Source of the DNA: Stenotrophomonas sp. HITSZ_GD
GTDB lineage: Bacteria > Pseudomonadota > Gammaproteobacteria > Xanthomonadales > Xanthomonadaceae
NCBI RefSeq assembly: GCF_029543105.1
Contig: NZ_JARQXB010000007.1
Location: forward strand, 62,001 to 126,000
Reading direction: 5' to 3'
DNA: 64,000 bases
Numbering within the stretch: the first letter of the stretch is position 1; the number at the start of each line of letters is the position of its first letter. Positions 27,958 through 37,099 of this stretch are shown piece after piece. The notes below the pieces were generated by a model that was not told the origin of the DNA, searched no databases, and was given only the letters and a program-made list of their open reading frames with translations. The position numbers and the translations under genes are program-made.

Positions 27958-28629
27958 TCACGGCGATGTGTCGGCCGCTTCCCGTAGATGTCCGGCGGAA
28001 TCTAGTCGCAATGGCGTAAACAGGCACTGACCGTCCAGCATCAGTTGTCCGCCGGCCTCGCGCACCCGGCCGCTGGCGAGCAGGCACAGGCTGGCGATCA
28101 GCAGCGGGTGTTCACGTGCGAGCACCCGCGCGGCCAGGGTGGCGGCATCGTCCCCGGGCAGCACCGGCACGCGCGCCTGCGCCAGTACGGCGCCGGCGTC
28201 CAGCTCGGGAATGACGAAATGCACGCTGGCGCCGTGTTCGGCGTCGCCGGCCTCGATCGCGCGGGCATGCGTGTGCAGGCCGCGGTGCCGCGGCAGCAGG
28301 GACGGGTGGATGTTCACCATGCGCCCGTCGAAGCGGCGCACCAGCGCCTCGCCCAGGATGCGCATGTAGCCGGCGCAGACGATCCAGTCCGCGCCGCTGG
28401 CCGCCAAGGCGTCGCCCAGGGCGGCATCGAACGCTTGGCGGTCGGCGTAATCGCGCGGGCTGGCGGCCCAGCGACGCTCCGCCGGCACCTTCTGCAACGC
28501 AGCGGCAGTGGGCTTGTCGGAGAACACGCCCACCACCTCGGCATCTAGCGTGCCGGCCGCAATCGCATCGAGGATGGCTTGCAGGTTGCTGCCGCGGCCG
28601 GAGGCCAGCACGGCGAGTCGTGCGGTCAT
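27958..28629 (-). CDS. purN: Phosphoribosylglycinamide formyltransferase (10-formyl-THF)
   Basis: A 223-residue enzyme of purine synthesis that formylates GAR. N-terminal GAR-binding motif LASGRGSNLQAI, catalytic Asn and His in VNIHPSLLPRHRGLHTH, and the catalytic Asp in VIPELDAGAVLAQ are all present. The start at 28629 overlaps the stop of an upstream membrane protein gene by ATGA. The usual purM-purN pair is therefore split by that small gene. The reading frame is open much further upstream, but that is only a shadow of purM. Confidence 0.95.
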   Translation of the reverse strand: MTARLAVLASGRGSNLQAILDAIAAGTLDAEVVGVFSDKPTAAALQKVPAERRWAASPRDYADRQAFDAALGDALAASGADWIVCAGYMRILGEALVRRFDGRMVNIHPSLLPRHRGLHTHARAIEAGDAEHGASVHFVIPELDAGAVLAQARVPVLPGDDAATLAARVLAREHPLLIASLCLLASGRVREAGGQLMLDGQCLFTPLRLDSAGHLREAADTSP

Positions 28630-29066
28630 GGGGCGGAGGGGCTTTCGAAGAGGGCCTTCACGCCGGGCCGAAGCAACACGATGAGGGTGAACACGCCCAG
28701 CACCGTACCGAACGGCATCATCATGCAGGACAGGGCCGCGACGACCATGCAGTAGGTATGCCCGCGATGGCGTTGCAGGTTGCGTCCGGCCAGGGCGATC
28801 GCGCCGGCCAGGGCCAGCCCGCACAGGATGAGGGCGCTGGCGAAGACGATGAAGAACCAGCCGCCGAGCCTGGCGCCGGGATCGTCGTGTGGCAGCGCGC
28901 CGCTCACCAGCATGATTCCCAGCGTCAGGTGAATCACCGGGAAAAGCGCAAACAGGGCGGTCAGGCCGGCCACCACGTAGTGGAAGATGGCCAGCAGCCG
29001 CAGCTGCGAGAGGTCGTCCGCCGTGGGGGCGGCGACCGGCGGCGGGAGGGGCGGCATCGCGGCCAT
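28626..29066 (-). CDS. Small integral membrane protein between purM and purN
   Basis: A 146-residue protein with a Pro-rich N-terminus and three to four hydrophobic helices (about residues 25-55, 68-92, 103-132). Two features look conserved in type: the LRLLAIFHYVVAGLTALFAL opening helix and a PFGTVLGVFTLIVLLRP ending helix. Similar small proteins are common in xanthomonads, often several per genome, but I know of no function. It overlaps purN by ATGA and follows purM by 9 bp, so it is an operon member. Confidence 0.75.
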   Translation of the reverse strand: MAAMPPLPPPVAAPTADDLSQLRLLAIFHYVVAGLTALFALFPVIHLTLGIMLVSGALPHDDPGARLGGWFFIVFASALILCGLALAGAIALAGRNLQRHRGHTYCMVVAALSCMMMPFGTVLGVFTLIVLLRPGVKALFESPSAP

Positions 29067-29075
29067 CAGCCCGGC

Positions 29076-30137
29076 TCAGCCGATGTGCACGCGCTCGCCG
29101 CCGTCGGCGGCTTCCACCACTTCGCCAATGCGCCAATGCGCCAGGCCGAGGGCGTCGATCGCCTGTTCCAGCGCCGCGGTCTGCGCCGGATCGGCGACCA
29201 GCACGAAGCCCACGCCGCAGTTGAACGTGCGCCACATCTCGCTGTCGGCCACCGCGCCCTCGCGCTGCAGCCATTGGAACACCGGCGGCAGCGGCCAGCT
29301 GCCGGCGCGGATGTCCAGGCCCAGGCCTTCGGGGATCACGCGGATGATGTTCTCGGTCAGGCCGCCGCCGGTGACGTGCGCCATGCCGTGGATCGCCTCG
29401 CCGTGCGAAGCCAGCAGCGACAGCACCGGCTTGACGTACAGCGCGGTGGGCGCCATCAGCGCGTCGATCAGGCGGGTGCCGTCTTCCAGCACGTGGTCGG
29501 CCGGCGAACCGGCGCGCTCGTAGATGCGGCGCACCAGCGAATAGCCGTTGGAATGCGGGCCGCTGGAGGCGATGCCGATCAGCGTGTCGCCGGCGCGCAC
29601 GCCGGCGCCGTCCAGCAGCTTGGATTTCTCCACCGCCGCCACGCAGAAGCCGGCCAGGTCGTATTCGCCCGGCGGGTACATGTCCGGCATCTCGGCGGTT
29701 TCGCCGCCGATCAGCGCGCAACCGGAGAGCTCGCAGCCGCGGGCGATGCCGCCGACCACGGAAGCGGCGGTATCGACGTCCAGCTTGCCGGTGGCGAAGT
29801 AATCGAGGAAGAACAGCGGCTCGGCGCCCTGCACCAGCACGTCGTTCACGCACATGGCGACCAGGTCGATGCCGATGGTGTCGTGCCGGCCCAGCTGCTG
29901 GGCGAGCTTGAGCTTGGTGCCCACGCCGTCGGTGCCGGAGACCAGCACCGGCTCCTTGTACTTGCCGGACAGGTCGAACAGCGCGCCGAAACCGCCCAGG
30001 CCGCCCATCACCTCCGGGCGGAAGCTGCGCTTGACCAGCGGCTTGATGCGCTCGACGAGGGCATTGCCGGCATCGATGTCGACACCCGCCTCACGGTAGG
30101 TCAGTGGCGCGGGAGTAGAGGAGTTCTGGCTGGTCAC
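29076..30137 (-). CDS. purM: Phosphoribosylformylglycinamidine cyclo-ligase (AIR synthetase)
   Basis: A 353-residue enzyme of purine synthesis. Motifs are [20 protein letters not shown] at the N-terminus, [13 protein letters not shown] (ATP/FGAM loop), [22 protein letters not shown] and [13 protein letters not shown]. The C-terminal domain follows with [12 protein letters not shown] and FNCGVGFV. It is divergent from the DUF2066-perM-hda operon. That layout (purN/purM divergent from DUF2066, AI-2E transporter and hda) is common among gammaproteobacteria. Confidence 0.97.
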   Translation of the reverse strand: MTSQNSSTPAPLTYREAGVDIDAGNALVERIKPLVKRSFRPEVMGGLGGFGALFDLSGKYKEPVLVSGTDGVGTKLKLAQQLGRHDTIGIDLVAMCVNDVLVQGAEPLFFLDYFATGKLDVDTAASVVGGIARGCELSGCALIGGETAEMPDMYPPGEYDLAGFCVAAVEKSKLLDGAGVRAGDTLIGIASSGPHSNGYSLVRRIYERAGSPADHVLEDGTRLIDALMAPTALYVKPVLSLLASHGEAIHGMAHVTGGGLTENIIRVIPEGLGLDIRAGSWPLPPVFQWLQREGAVADSEMWRTFNCGVGFVLVADPAQTAALEQAIDALGLAHWRIGEVVEAADGGERVHIG

Positions 30138-30256
30138 GGTGGGGTGGGGGCTTCGGCGGCAAGGCCGTGGATTTTAGCAGCCGACGTTGCGGCGTTGGCG
30201 CGCGGGGGGCATTCGGGCAACAATTCCCCCGGATGAGCCCAGCAATGGAACCCGCG

Positions 30257-31360
30257 ATGCGCCGCAGTCTTGCCCTCTTTCTGCTCCTGGCCGGCTGCCT
30301 GGCCCCCTTCATGGCCGCCGCCCAGGCCGACCTGCGTACCGAGGGCGACGTCGCCAAGGCGCAAGGGGCCTACGAGGCCGAGGTGCCCGTGAACAGCCAG
30401 AGCGAGGGCGACCGCGCCGGCGCGCTGGCGCGCGCGCTGGGCAGCGTGCTGGCCAAGCTCTCCGGCGACCGCAGCGTGATGGGCCGCCCCGGCGTGGGCC
30501 AGGCGCTGCGCAATGCCGGCAACTACGTCGATCACTACGACTACCGCCAGGACCAGGGCACCTCGCCCAGCGGTGCGCCCACGTTCCGCACGGTGCTGGT
30601 GGCGCGCTTCCGCCAGGACGACGTGGACGGCCTGGTCGCCGCGCTGGGCCTGCCGGTGTGGCCGCAGCCGCGCCCCAAGCCGGTGCTGTGGCTGGCCATC
30701 GACGACGGCAGCGGCCCGCGCCTGGTGGGCGTGCAGCAGTCCAACGCCGCGCGCAGCGTACTCGACCGGGCGATCGAGCGCGGCTACCGCCTCGGCCTGC
30801 CGGGGGGCGATGCCGCCGAGCAGGCGCTGGTCGGCGCGATCTGGCGCCAGGACACCGCCGCCGTGGCGCGCGCCTCTTCCCGCTACAGCCCGCCGATGCA
30901 GCTGATCGGCAAGCTCTACCGCGCGACAGGAGGCGGCTGGAGCGCCGATTGGGCGTTCGTGGACGACGGCAAGGTGCTTTCCACGTGGACCACCACCGAC
31001 GCCGACGCGCGCCGCGCGATGGCCGGCGGTGCCGACGGCGCGGCCGACGCGCTGGTCAAGCGCTACGCCAAGAAGGTCGACAGCGGCGTGCCCGGCACCT
31101 ACCGCGCGGTGATCACCGGCCTGCGCAGCGCCGATGACTACCTGCGCGTCTCCGCCGCGCTGCAGAACGTCTCGGTGGTGCGGGCGATCCGCCCGGTGAC
31201 GGCCTCCGGCGACCGCCTGGAGCTGGACCTGGACCTGCTGACCGGCCCGGCCGGCTTGAACCGCATGCTGGGCCCGGACAGCCCGATCGAGGCTGTCGCC
31301 ATGCCGACCGACGGCCCCGTGCGGCTGGAAGGCGAGCGCATGGAGTATCGCCTCAAATGA
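30257..31360 (+). CDS. DUF2066 secreted protein
   Basis: About 367 residues with a signal peptide (RRSLALFLLLAGCLAPFMAA, cleavage near AQA) and a DUF2066 region. The region includes EAEVPVNSQSEGDRAGALAR, VLAKLSGDRSVMG, VLVARFRQDDVDGLVAALGL and PKPVLWLAIDDG. Role unknown. In-frame ATGs at 30233 and 30245 are also possible; I prefer 30257 because the signal peptide then starts with a normal basic N-region and a GGA lies at a suitable distance. The stop overlaps the AI-2E transporter start by ATGA. Confidence 0.85.
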   Translation: MRRSLALFLLLAGCLAPFMAAAQADLRTEGDVAKAQGAYEAEVPVNSQSEGDRAGALARALGSVLAKLSGDRSVMGRPGVGQALRNAGNYVDHYDYRQDQGTSPSGAPTFRTVLVARFRQDDVDGLVAALGLPVWPQPRPKPVLWLAIDDGSGPRLVGVQQSNAARSVLDRAIERGYRLGLPGGDAAEQALVGAIWRQDTAAVARASSRYSPPMQLIGKLYRATGGGWSADWAFVDDGKVLSTWTTTDADARRAMAGGADGAADALVKRYAKKVDSGVPGTYRAVITGLRSADDYLRVSAALQNVSVVRAIRPVTASGDRLELDLDLLTGPAGLNRMLGPDSPIEAVAMPTDGPVRLEGERMEYRLK

Positions 31361-32529
31361 TCCCCCTGACCCCGGAAGCGGAGATCGCCCAGTTCCTGCG
31401 CAGGCTCAAGTGGGCCGCGGTGGCGTTGGGCGTGTTGTGGGTGATCTGGCTGCTGGCGCCGGTGCTGACGCCCTTCGTGCTGGCACTGCTGCTGGCCTGG
31501 CTGGGCGACCCGCTGGTGGACCGCATCGAGCGCGCCGGGCGTTCGCGCAACGTCGCCGTGACGCTGGTGTTCGTACTGATGGTGCTGCTGGTGGTGCTGG
31601 CGATGATGATCCTGGTGCCGATGATCGAGCGCCAGATCGTCACCCTGATCAACGCGCTGCCGCAGATGCGCGACTGGTTCATCGGCACCGCGGTGCCGTG
31701 GATCGAGCAGAAGACCGGGCTGGAGTTGATGAACTGGCTGGACCCGGAGCGGCTGATCGAGTGGATCCGCAGCCACTGGGACCAGGCCGGCGGCGTGGCC
31801 AAGACCTTCTTCGGCTACCTCTCGCGCTCGGGCTTTGCGATGGTGACCTGGGTGGTCAACCTAGCGCTGCTGCCGATCCTGACGTTCTACTTCCTGCGCG
31901 ACTGGGACAAGCTGGTCGAGCGCGTGGCGGCGGTGATCCCGCGCAAGTACATCGGCACGGCCACCGGCCTGGCGCTGGAATCCAACGACGTGCTGGGCGC
32001 CTTCATCCGCGGCCAGTTCCTGGTGATGATCGCGCTGGGCGTGATCTATGCCGCCGGCCTGTCGCTGATCGGCCTGAAGCTGGGCCTGCTGATCGGCCTG
32101 ATCGCCGGCCTCATCAGCTTCATCCCGTACCTGGGCGCGACCACCGGCGTGGTGCTGGCGGTGATCGCCGCGCTGGTGCAGGCGCAGGGCTTCGACCTCA
32201 AGCTGCTGATCGGCCTGGGCGTGGTGTTCACCGTCGGCCAGCTGATGGAGAGCTACGTGCTGACGCCGCGCATCGTCGGCGACAAGATCGGCCTGCACCC
32301 GGTGGCGGTGATCTTCGCGGTGATGGCCGGCGGCCAGCTGTTCGGCTTCCTGGGCATGCTGCTGGCGCTGCCGGTGGCGGCGGTGGCCAACGTGCTGCTG
32401 CGCTACGCGCATGCGCGCTACACCGAAAGCGAGCTGTACGCCGGCACGCGGGCGCCGGAGATCGTGCTGGCCTCGCGCGCGAGCGAGGCGGTGGTGATCG
32501 AAGTGCCGAAGGATCCGAACCAGCCGTGA
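31357..32529 (+). CDS. AI-2E family (PerM-like) membrane transporter
   Basis: A 390-residue protein with about eight transmembrane helices and the AI-2E/TqsA/PerM family motifs, including an LTFYFLRDWDKL segment in the middle, GLKLGLLIGLIAGLISFIPYLGA and VGDKIGLHPVAVIFAVMAGG. Members export small molecules or act as cation/H+ antiporters; the substrate here is not known. A 25-residue C-terminal tail is charged. It is translationally coupled to the genes on both sides (ATGA with DUF2066, GTGA with hda). Confidence 0.92.
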   Translation: MIPLTPEAEIAQFLRRLKWAAVALGVLWVIWLLAPVLTPFVLALLLAWLGDPLVDRIERAGRSRNVAVTLVFVLMVLLVVLAMMILVPMIERQIVTLINALPQMRDWFIGTAVPWIEQKTGLELMNWLDPERLIEWIRSHWDQAGGVAKTFFGYLSRSGFAMVTWVVNLALLPILTFYFLRDWDKLVERVAAVIPRKYIGTATGLALESNDVLGAFIRGQFLVMIALGVIYAAGLSLIGLKLGLLIGLIAGLISFIPYLGATTGVVLAVIAALVQAQGFDLKLLIGLGVVFTVGQLMESYVLTPRIVGDKIGLHPVAVIFAVMAGGQLFGFLGMLLALPVAAVANVLLRYAHARYTESELYAGTRAPEIVLASRASEAVVIEVPKDPNQP

Positions 32530-33212
32530 GCGTGCCGCAGTTGCCGCTGGCCCTGCGCTACCCGCCGGACCAGCGACTGGAAACTTACGTGGGTGCGCCG
32601 GAGGGCGTGATCGCGCAGCTGCGCGCGATCGCCGTGGGCGCGCGTTCGGACTGGATGTTCCTGGCCGGCCCCGCCGGCAGCGGCAAGACGCACCTGGCGC
32701 TGTCGCTGTGCGCGGCGGCCGAGCAGGCGGGCCGACGCGCGGCCTACCTGCCGCTGGCGGCGGCCGCCGGACGGCTGCGCGAGGCGCTGGAGGCATTGGA
32801 AGGGCACGAGGTCATCGCGCTGGACGGGCTGGACGCGATAGCCGGGCAGCGCGAGGACGAGGTGGCGCTGTTCGACTTCCACAACCGCGCGCGCGCGGCG
32901 GGCGTGGTGCTGCTGTATACCGCGCGGGCGATGCCCGATGGCCTGCCGCTGGCGCTGCCGGACCTGCGTTCGCGCTTGTCGCAGTGCGTGCGCATCGGCC
33001 TGCCGGCGCTGGACGATGCCGGCCGCGCGGCGGTGCTGCGCGAGCGCGCGCAGCGGCGCGGGCTGGTGATCGACGATGCGGCGATCGAATGGCTGCTGAC
33101 GCACAGCGGCCGTGACCTGGCCGGGCTGGTGGCGCTGCTCGACCGGCTGGACCGCGAGTCGCTGGCGGCCAAACGACGGATCACGGTGCCGTTCCTGCGC
33201 AGCGTGCTGTAG
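32526..33212 (+). CDS. hda: DnaA regulatory inactivator Hda
   Basis: About 228 residues of AAA+ protein. The GTG start (32526) overlaps the transporter stop as GTGA. Residues 5-10 (QLPLAL) form the clamp-binding motif that ties Hda to the DNA polymerase beta clamp. Walker A is GPAGSGKTHL, and the sensor regions DLRSRLSQCVRIGLP and LLTHSGRDLAGLVALLDRLD are typical of Hda/DnaA domain III. With the loaded clamp it stimulates ATP hydrolysis by DnaA and prevents re-initiation. The 3' end runs into a REP element after about 50 bp. Confidence 0.94.
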   Translation: MSVPQLPLALRYPPDQRLETYVGAPEGVIAQLRAIAVGARSDWMFLAGPAGSGKTHLALSLCAAAEQAGRRAAYLPLAAAAGRLREALEALEGHEVIALDGLDAIAGQREDEVALFDFHNRARAAGVVLLYTARAMPDGLPLALPDLRSRLSQCVRIGLPALDDAGRAAVLRERAQRRGLVIDDAAIEWLLTHSGRDLAGLVALLDRLDRESLAAKRRITVPFLRSVL

Positions 33213-33264
33213 CCGGACGCCTCCACGTCGCATCGCCGGTATGTGACGACACCGACTTGCGACG

Positions 33265-33286
33265 GTCGCGGCTGAGCCGCTCCTAC
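33265..33286 (-). repeat. Single GTAG-type REP hairpin
   Basis: A 22-bp unit reading, on the minus strand, GTAGGAGCGGCTCAGCCGCG plus AC. It is one base shorter in the loop than the copies at 9600 and 26299. No partner unit lies nearby, so it is a solo REP. Its TAG (33283-33285 on the minus strand) is the stop codon of the murU-like gene. It lies between the convergent hda and murU genes and could also fold as a transcript-end hairpin. Confidence 0.85.
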
Positions 33287-33996
33287 AGGGACGGGGGAAG
33301 CAGCTGCGCGTCCAGCTCCGCCAGCCGCTGCGGCGTGCCGACATCCGTCCACTGGCCGGCATGGTATTCGCCGCTCACGTGACCGGCGTCCATGTGCGCG
33401 CGCAGGATCGGCGCCAGCCGGAAGCGCGGCTTGCCATTCGGCGCCAGCCCCGCGTCCGCGTCGGCGTGCGCGCGCCAGTCGGCCAGCAATTGCGGGCGAT
33501 AGACGCCGATGCCCGAGTACGTCAGCCGCCGACTGCCGTCGCGGCGCAGCGCGCCGTTCTCGTCCAGCGCGAAATCGCCACCTGGCGCCTGCACGGGGGG
33601 ATCGACCATCACTAAATGCGCCAGCCCGCGCGGTTCGCGCGGCAGACGCGCGAAGTCGTAGTCGCTCCACACGTCGCCGTTGACCAGCAGGAACGGTGCA
33701 TCGCCCAGCACCGGCAGCGCATTGAGCATGCCGCCGCCAGTTTCCAGCGGGGTGTCGCCTTCGTGGACGTAGTCGATCCGCACGCCGAAGCGCGCGCCAT
33801 CGCCGAGCACTTCCGGGAAACGCGCCGCCAGCCACGAGGTGTTCACCACCACCTCGCGCACGCCGATCGCCGCCAGCTTTTCCAGGTGCCATGCGATCAG
33901 CGGCTTGCCGCCCGCCTCCAACAGGGGCTTGGGCGTGTGCGTGGTCAGTGGCCGCATGCGCTCGCCGAGCCCGGCGGCGAAGATCAGCGCCTTCAC
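33283..33996 (-). CDS. murU: N-acetylmuramate alpha-1-phosphate uridylyltransferase
   Basis: About 237 residues of nucleotidyltransferase: KALIFAAGLGERMRPLTTHT (nucleotide-binding G-X-G-X-R motif), PKPLLEAGGKPLI, HEGDTPLETGGG, LVNGDVWSDYD and a final GQWTDVGTPQRL. Together with the kinase AmgK it converts recycled MurNAc to UDP-MurNAc and bypasses de novo MurA/MurB. The GTG start overlaps the amgK stop as GTGA. Without amgK next door it could be mistaken for a glucose-1-phosphate thymidylyltransferase; the pair makes MurU the better reading. The stop codon comes from a REP. Confidence 0.9.
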   Translation of the reverse strand: MKALIFAAGLGERMRPLTTHTPKPLLEAGGKPLIAWHLEKLAAIGVREVVVNTSWLAARFPEVLGDGARFGVRIDYVHEGDTPLETGGGMLNALPVLGDAPFLLVNGDVWSDYDFARLPREPRGLAHLVMVDPPVQAPGGDFALDENGALRRDGSRRLTYSGIGVYRPQLLADWRAHADADAGLAPNGKPRFRLAPILRAHMDAGHVSGEYHAGQWTDVGTPQRLAELDAQLLPPSL

Positions 33997-35018
33997 GAGG
34001 CGACCGCCCGTGCCGCCTGTTCGGCCAGCGCCGGCTTGATCTTGGTTTCCAGCAGTTCCTGCAGCGGCTGCAGCTGCGCGTGGCGCGGCAGCACTTCGTC
34101 CAGGTAGGCGATGAAGCGCGGGATGTTTGCCAGGTACCAGCTCTTGCCGTCGCGGTAATGCAGGCGGCAGAAGATGCCCAGGTTCTTGAGGTGGCGCTGC
34201 ACGCCCATCCAGTCGGCGTCGCGCAGGAAGCGCTCCAGCGGGGGCACCGGCAGGCCGGCGTCCTGCGCGCGGGCGTGGTAGCGCTGCAGCCAGCCGTCCA
34301 CGCGGGCCAGCGGCCAGCTCACCGAGGTGTCCTTGAACAGGCTCACCGGGTCGTAGGCGATGGGGCCGCGCACGCAGTCCTGGAAATCCAGCACCGCGGG
34401 GCCGTCGTCCACCGGCATCAGGTTGCGCGGCATGAAGTCGCGATGCACCAGCACCTTGCGCTGGCCCAGCGCGTTGTCCATCAGCTGGCGCTGCGCCAGC
34501 TCCAGCAGGTCGGACTCGTCGCATGCCAGGGTGATGCCGAGATGGCGGACGAGGAACCATTCCTCGAACAGCCCCGCATCGCGCTGCAGCAGCGCCTCGC
34601 CGAACTCGCCCATGCCTTCCGGCGGCGCGATCCGCTGCAGGCGCAACAGCTGCGCGATGGCGCCATCGAACAGCGCGTCGGCATTGTCGTCTTCCAGCAC
34701 CTGGGCCAGCGTGGGCCCGCCCAGGTCTTCCAGCAGCAGGAAGCCGGCGTCGAGGTCGCTGGCGAGCACCTGCGGCACGCGCACGCCGCCGCCGAGCAGC
34801 AATTCGCGCATGCGCAGCCACGGACGCGGATCGTCCAGGCCGGGGGGCGAATCCATCACGATGCGGCTGGGTTGGCCGGCGGCTTCGCTGCGCCAGTAGC
34901 TGCGCATGCCGGCATCGACGGAAGCGCGCGCCAGCGTGGCGGACGCATCGCCCAGCACCTGGCGGGTCCATTGCAGCCGCGGCGTGGCGCGCGGGTCGTG
35001 TTCGGGAACGTGGGACAT
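33993..35018 (-). CDS. amgK: N-acetylmuramate/N-acetylglucosamine kinase
   Basis: About 341 residues of the aminoglycoside-phosphotransferase fold. The catalytic loop is VLVHRDFMPRNLMP and the metal-binding motif is VLDFQDCVRGPIAYDPVSL. The family block DWMGVQRHLKNLGIFCRLHYRD follows, then the end IPRFIAYLDEVLP. AmgK phosphorylates the anomeric carbon of recycled MurNAc. Paired with murU it gives a cell-wall salvage route that, in Pseudomonas putida, lowers fosfomycin sensitivity. The start at 35018 is chosen as the first ATG near conserved sequence; upstream frame is Pro/Arg-rich and unlikely to be coding. Confidence 0.9.
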   Translation of the reverse strand: MSHVPEHDPRATPRLQWTRQVLGDASATLARASVDAGMRSYWRSEAAGQPSRIVMDSPPGLDDPRPWLRMRELLLGGGVRVPQVLASDLDAGFLLLEDLGGPTLAQVLEDDNADALFDGAIAQLLRLQRIAPPEGMGEFGEALLQRDAGLFEEWFLVRHLGITLACDESDLLELAQRQLMDNALGQRKVLVHRDFMPRNLMPVDDGPAVLDFQDCVRGPIAYDPVSLFKDTSVSWPLARVDGWLQRYHARAQDAGLPVPPLERFLRDADWMGVQRHLKNLGIFCRLHYRDGKSWYLANIPRFIAYLDEVLPRHAQLQPLQELLETKIKPALAEQAARAVAS

Positions 35019-35076
35019 CGTCGGCTCGGGCACGGGCAGGCGCGGCGCGGGCGCCGGCGGGTAGAAGGGGACAGGG

Positions 35077-35346
35077 TCAGCGGCGGCCGCTGAAGAGCCG
35101 CAGCAACGCCAGGATGGCGACGGCGCCGAGCAGCGCGCCGAGGAACCCGGCCGGCTCGCCGGCGCGGTACCAGCCCATGTGCTGGCCAAACCAGCCCGCG
35201 AGCACCGCGCCGGCGATGCCCAGCACGATGGTCAGCAGGCAGCCCAGCCGCTGCGGGCCGGGCGAGACGAAGCGCGCGAGCAAGCCGACCACGAAGCCGA
35301 CCAGGATGATGTAGAGCCAGCTGTCGCTGCCGAACAGGCCACCCAT
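35077..35346 (-). CDS. GlsB/YeaQ/YmgE family membrane protein
   Basis: An 89-residue protein with three hydrophobic helices. Motifs are IILVGFVVGLLARFVSPGPQ, the Gly-rich CLLTIVLGIAGAVLAGWFGQ and a final FLGALLGAVAILALLRLF. The family (also called transglycosylase-associated) has been linked to stress responses, but its mechanism is unknown. It lies 58 bp upstream of amgK on the same strand and could share a transcript, though a functional link is not evident. Confidence 0.88.
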   Translation of the reverse strand: MGGLFGSDSWLYIILVGFVVGLLARFVSPGPQRLGCLLTIVLGIAGAVLAGWFGQHMGWYRAGEPAGFLGALLGAVAILALLRLFSGRR

Positions 35347-35409
35347 GTGCGCGATCCGTCGAAGGGAAGGACGCAGCCTAGCAAGGCCGGGCTGCGTCCG
35401 TCATCGTCC

Positions 35410-36903
35410 TCAGCAGCAGCCGTGGCCGCCGTGGCGCGTGCCGCTGTCGGCGGCGACCGGCGAGCCGCTGGTCTCACCGCGCAGGCAGGCGGCGTGGTGT
35501 TCGGAGATCACCTTGGCCACGCACGCGGTCACGCGCTTGCCCATCGGGATGTGCAGGAACTCGTTGGGGCCATGCGCGTTGGAATGCGGGCCCAGCACGC
35601 CGGTGATCATGAACTGCGCGCCGGGGAACTTCTCGCCCAGCATGCCCATGAACGGGATCGAGCCGCCTTCGCCCATGTACATCGCCGGCTTGCCGAAGAA
35701 CGCCTGGCTGGCGTCGTCGATGGCCTGGGTCAGCCACGGCGCCATCGCCGGGGCGTTCCAGCCGGTGGAAGCCTTCTCCAGGTCGAGCGTGACGTGCGCG
35801 CCGTTCGGCGGGTCGCGCAGCAGCGCTTCCTTCAGCAGCTCGCCGCACTTCTTGCCATCGGCGGTGGGCGGCAGGCGCAGCGAGAGCTTCACCGCGGTCT
35901 GCGGGCGCAGCACGTTGCCGGCCGACTCCAGCGGCGGCATGCCGCCCACGCCGGTGACCGACAGCGCCGGGCGCCAGGTGCGGTTGAGCACCAGCTCGGT
36001 GAGGTCCTCGCTCATCGGCTGCAGGCCCTTGACCAGCGGGAACTTGTCGAAGATCGCCGTGTCCAGGACCTGCGCGGCGTTGCGCGCCTGGCCCAAGCGC
36101 TCTTCGGGCACTTCCACATGCAGGCCTTCGAGCAGGATGCGGCCGGTCTTCTCGTCCTCGATGCGCGAGAGCAGCTGGCGCAGCAGGCGGAAGCTGGAGG
36201 GCACCACGCCGGAGGCGTCGCCCGAATGCACGCCTTCCTCCAGCACCTTCACGGTGAGGTTGCCGCCGGTCAGGCCGCGCAGCGAGGTGGTGCACCACAG
36301 CTGGTCGTAGTTGCCGCAGCCCGAGTCCAGGCACACCACCAGCGACGGCTTGCCGATGCGGTCGGCCAGGTGGTCGACGTAGGCCGGCAGGTCGTAGCTG
36401 CCCGATTCCTCGCACGCTTCGATCAGGATCACGCAGCGCGCGTGCGGCAGGTTCTGCTCGCGCAGCGCCTGCACGGCGGCCAGCGAGCCGAAGATCGCGT
36501 AGCCATCGTCCGCGCCACCGCGGCCGTAGAGCTTGTCCCCGCGCAGCACCGGCGTCCACGGGCCCAGGTCCGGGTCCCAGCCGGTCATTTCCGGCTGCTT
36601 GTCCAGGTGGCCGTAGAGCAGCACGGTGTCCTCGCCCGTCTCCGCGCCGGTGGCCGGGATTTCCAGGAAGATCAGCGGCGTGCGGCCTTCCAGGCGCACC
36701 ACTTCGACCTTCAACCCCTCGATATGCTGCGCGCGCGCCCAGGTCTCCATCAGCGTCACGGCCTGGTCCATGTACCCGTGCTGGACCCAGTCGGCGTCGA
36801 ACATCGGCGACTTGTTCGGGATACGGATGTACTCGACCAGCTGGGGCACGATGTCCTGGTCCCATTTGTCGCTGAGGTATTGGCCGATCTTGGCGCTGTC
36901 CAT
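35410..36903 (-). CDS. M20-family metallopeptidase (dipeptidase-like)
   Basis: About 497 residues. The metal site includes LLYGHLDKQPE, GRGGADDGYAIFG, the catalytic Glu pair in EACEESGSYDL and a late GGSIPFMG segment before the C-terminal His (HSNAHGPNE). A dimerisation domain splits the catalytic domain, as in other M20 peptidases. The start MDSAKIGQYLS (36903) agrees with relatives; the frame upstream is non-coding. The last 20 residues are a polar extension ending His-Gly-Gly-His-Gly-Cys-Cys, which could bind metal. No signal peptide is seen, so it is probably cytoplasmic and cleaves short peptides. Confidence 0.9.
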   Translation of the reverse strand: MDSAKIGQYLSDKWDQDIVPQLVEYIRIPNKSPMFDADWVQHGYMDQAVTLMETWARAQHIEGLKVEVVRLEGRTPLIFLEIPATGAETGEDTVLLYGHLDKQPEMTGWDPDLGPWTPVLRGDKLYGRGGADDGYAIFGSLAAVQALREQNLPHARCVILIEACEESGSYDLPAYVDHLADRIGKPSLVVCLDSGCGNYDQLWCTTSLRGLTGGNLTVKVLEEGVHSGDASGVVPSSFRLLRQLLSRIEDEKTGRILLEGLHVEVPEERLGQARNAAQVLDTAIFDKFPLVKGLQPMSEDLTELVLNRTWRPALSVTGVGGMPPLESAGNVLRPQTAVKLSLRLPPTADGKKCGELLKEALLRDPPNGAHVTLDLEKASTGWNAPAMAPWLTQAIDDASQAFFGKPAMYMGEGGSIPFMGMLGEKFPGAQFMITGVLGPHSNAHGPNEFLHIPMGKRVTACVAKVISEHHAACLRGETSGSPVAADSGTRHGGHGCC

Positions 36904-37099
36904 GGGGAAAACTCCGGTGAATGCGAAAGCGCCCATTCTACGCCCGCGACCGGGGGTAGGGATTTTCCTACACGGAGTCACGCTCTTTACCTGCTGTGCA
37001 CACTCGCGCCGAGCGATAGGCTGGGTTCATGTGGCGCGGGACACTGGCTGGGCCGGAAGGAACGACGGCTTATCCAACCAAGTCACAAGGAGTGTCGCA

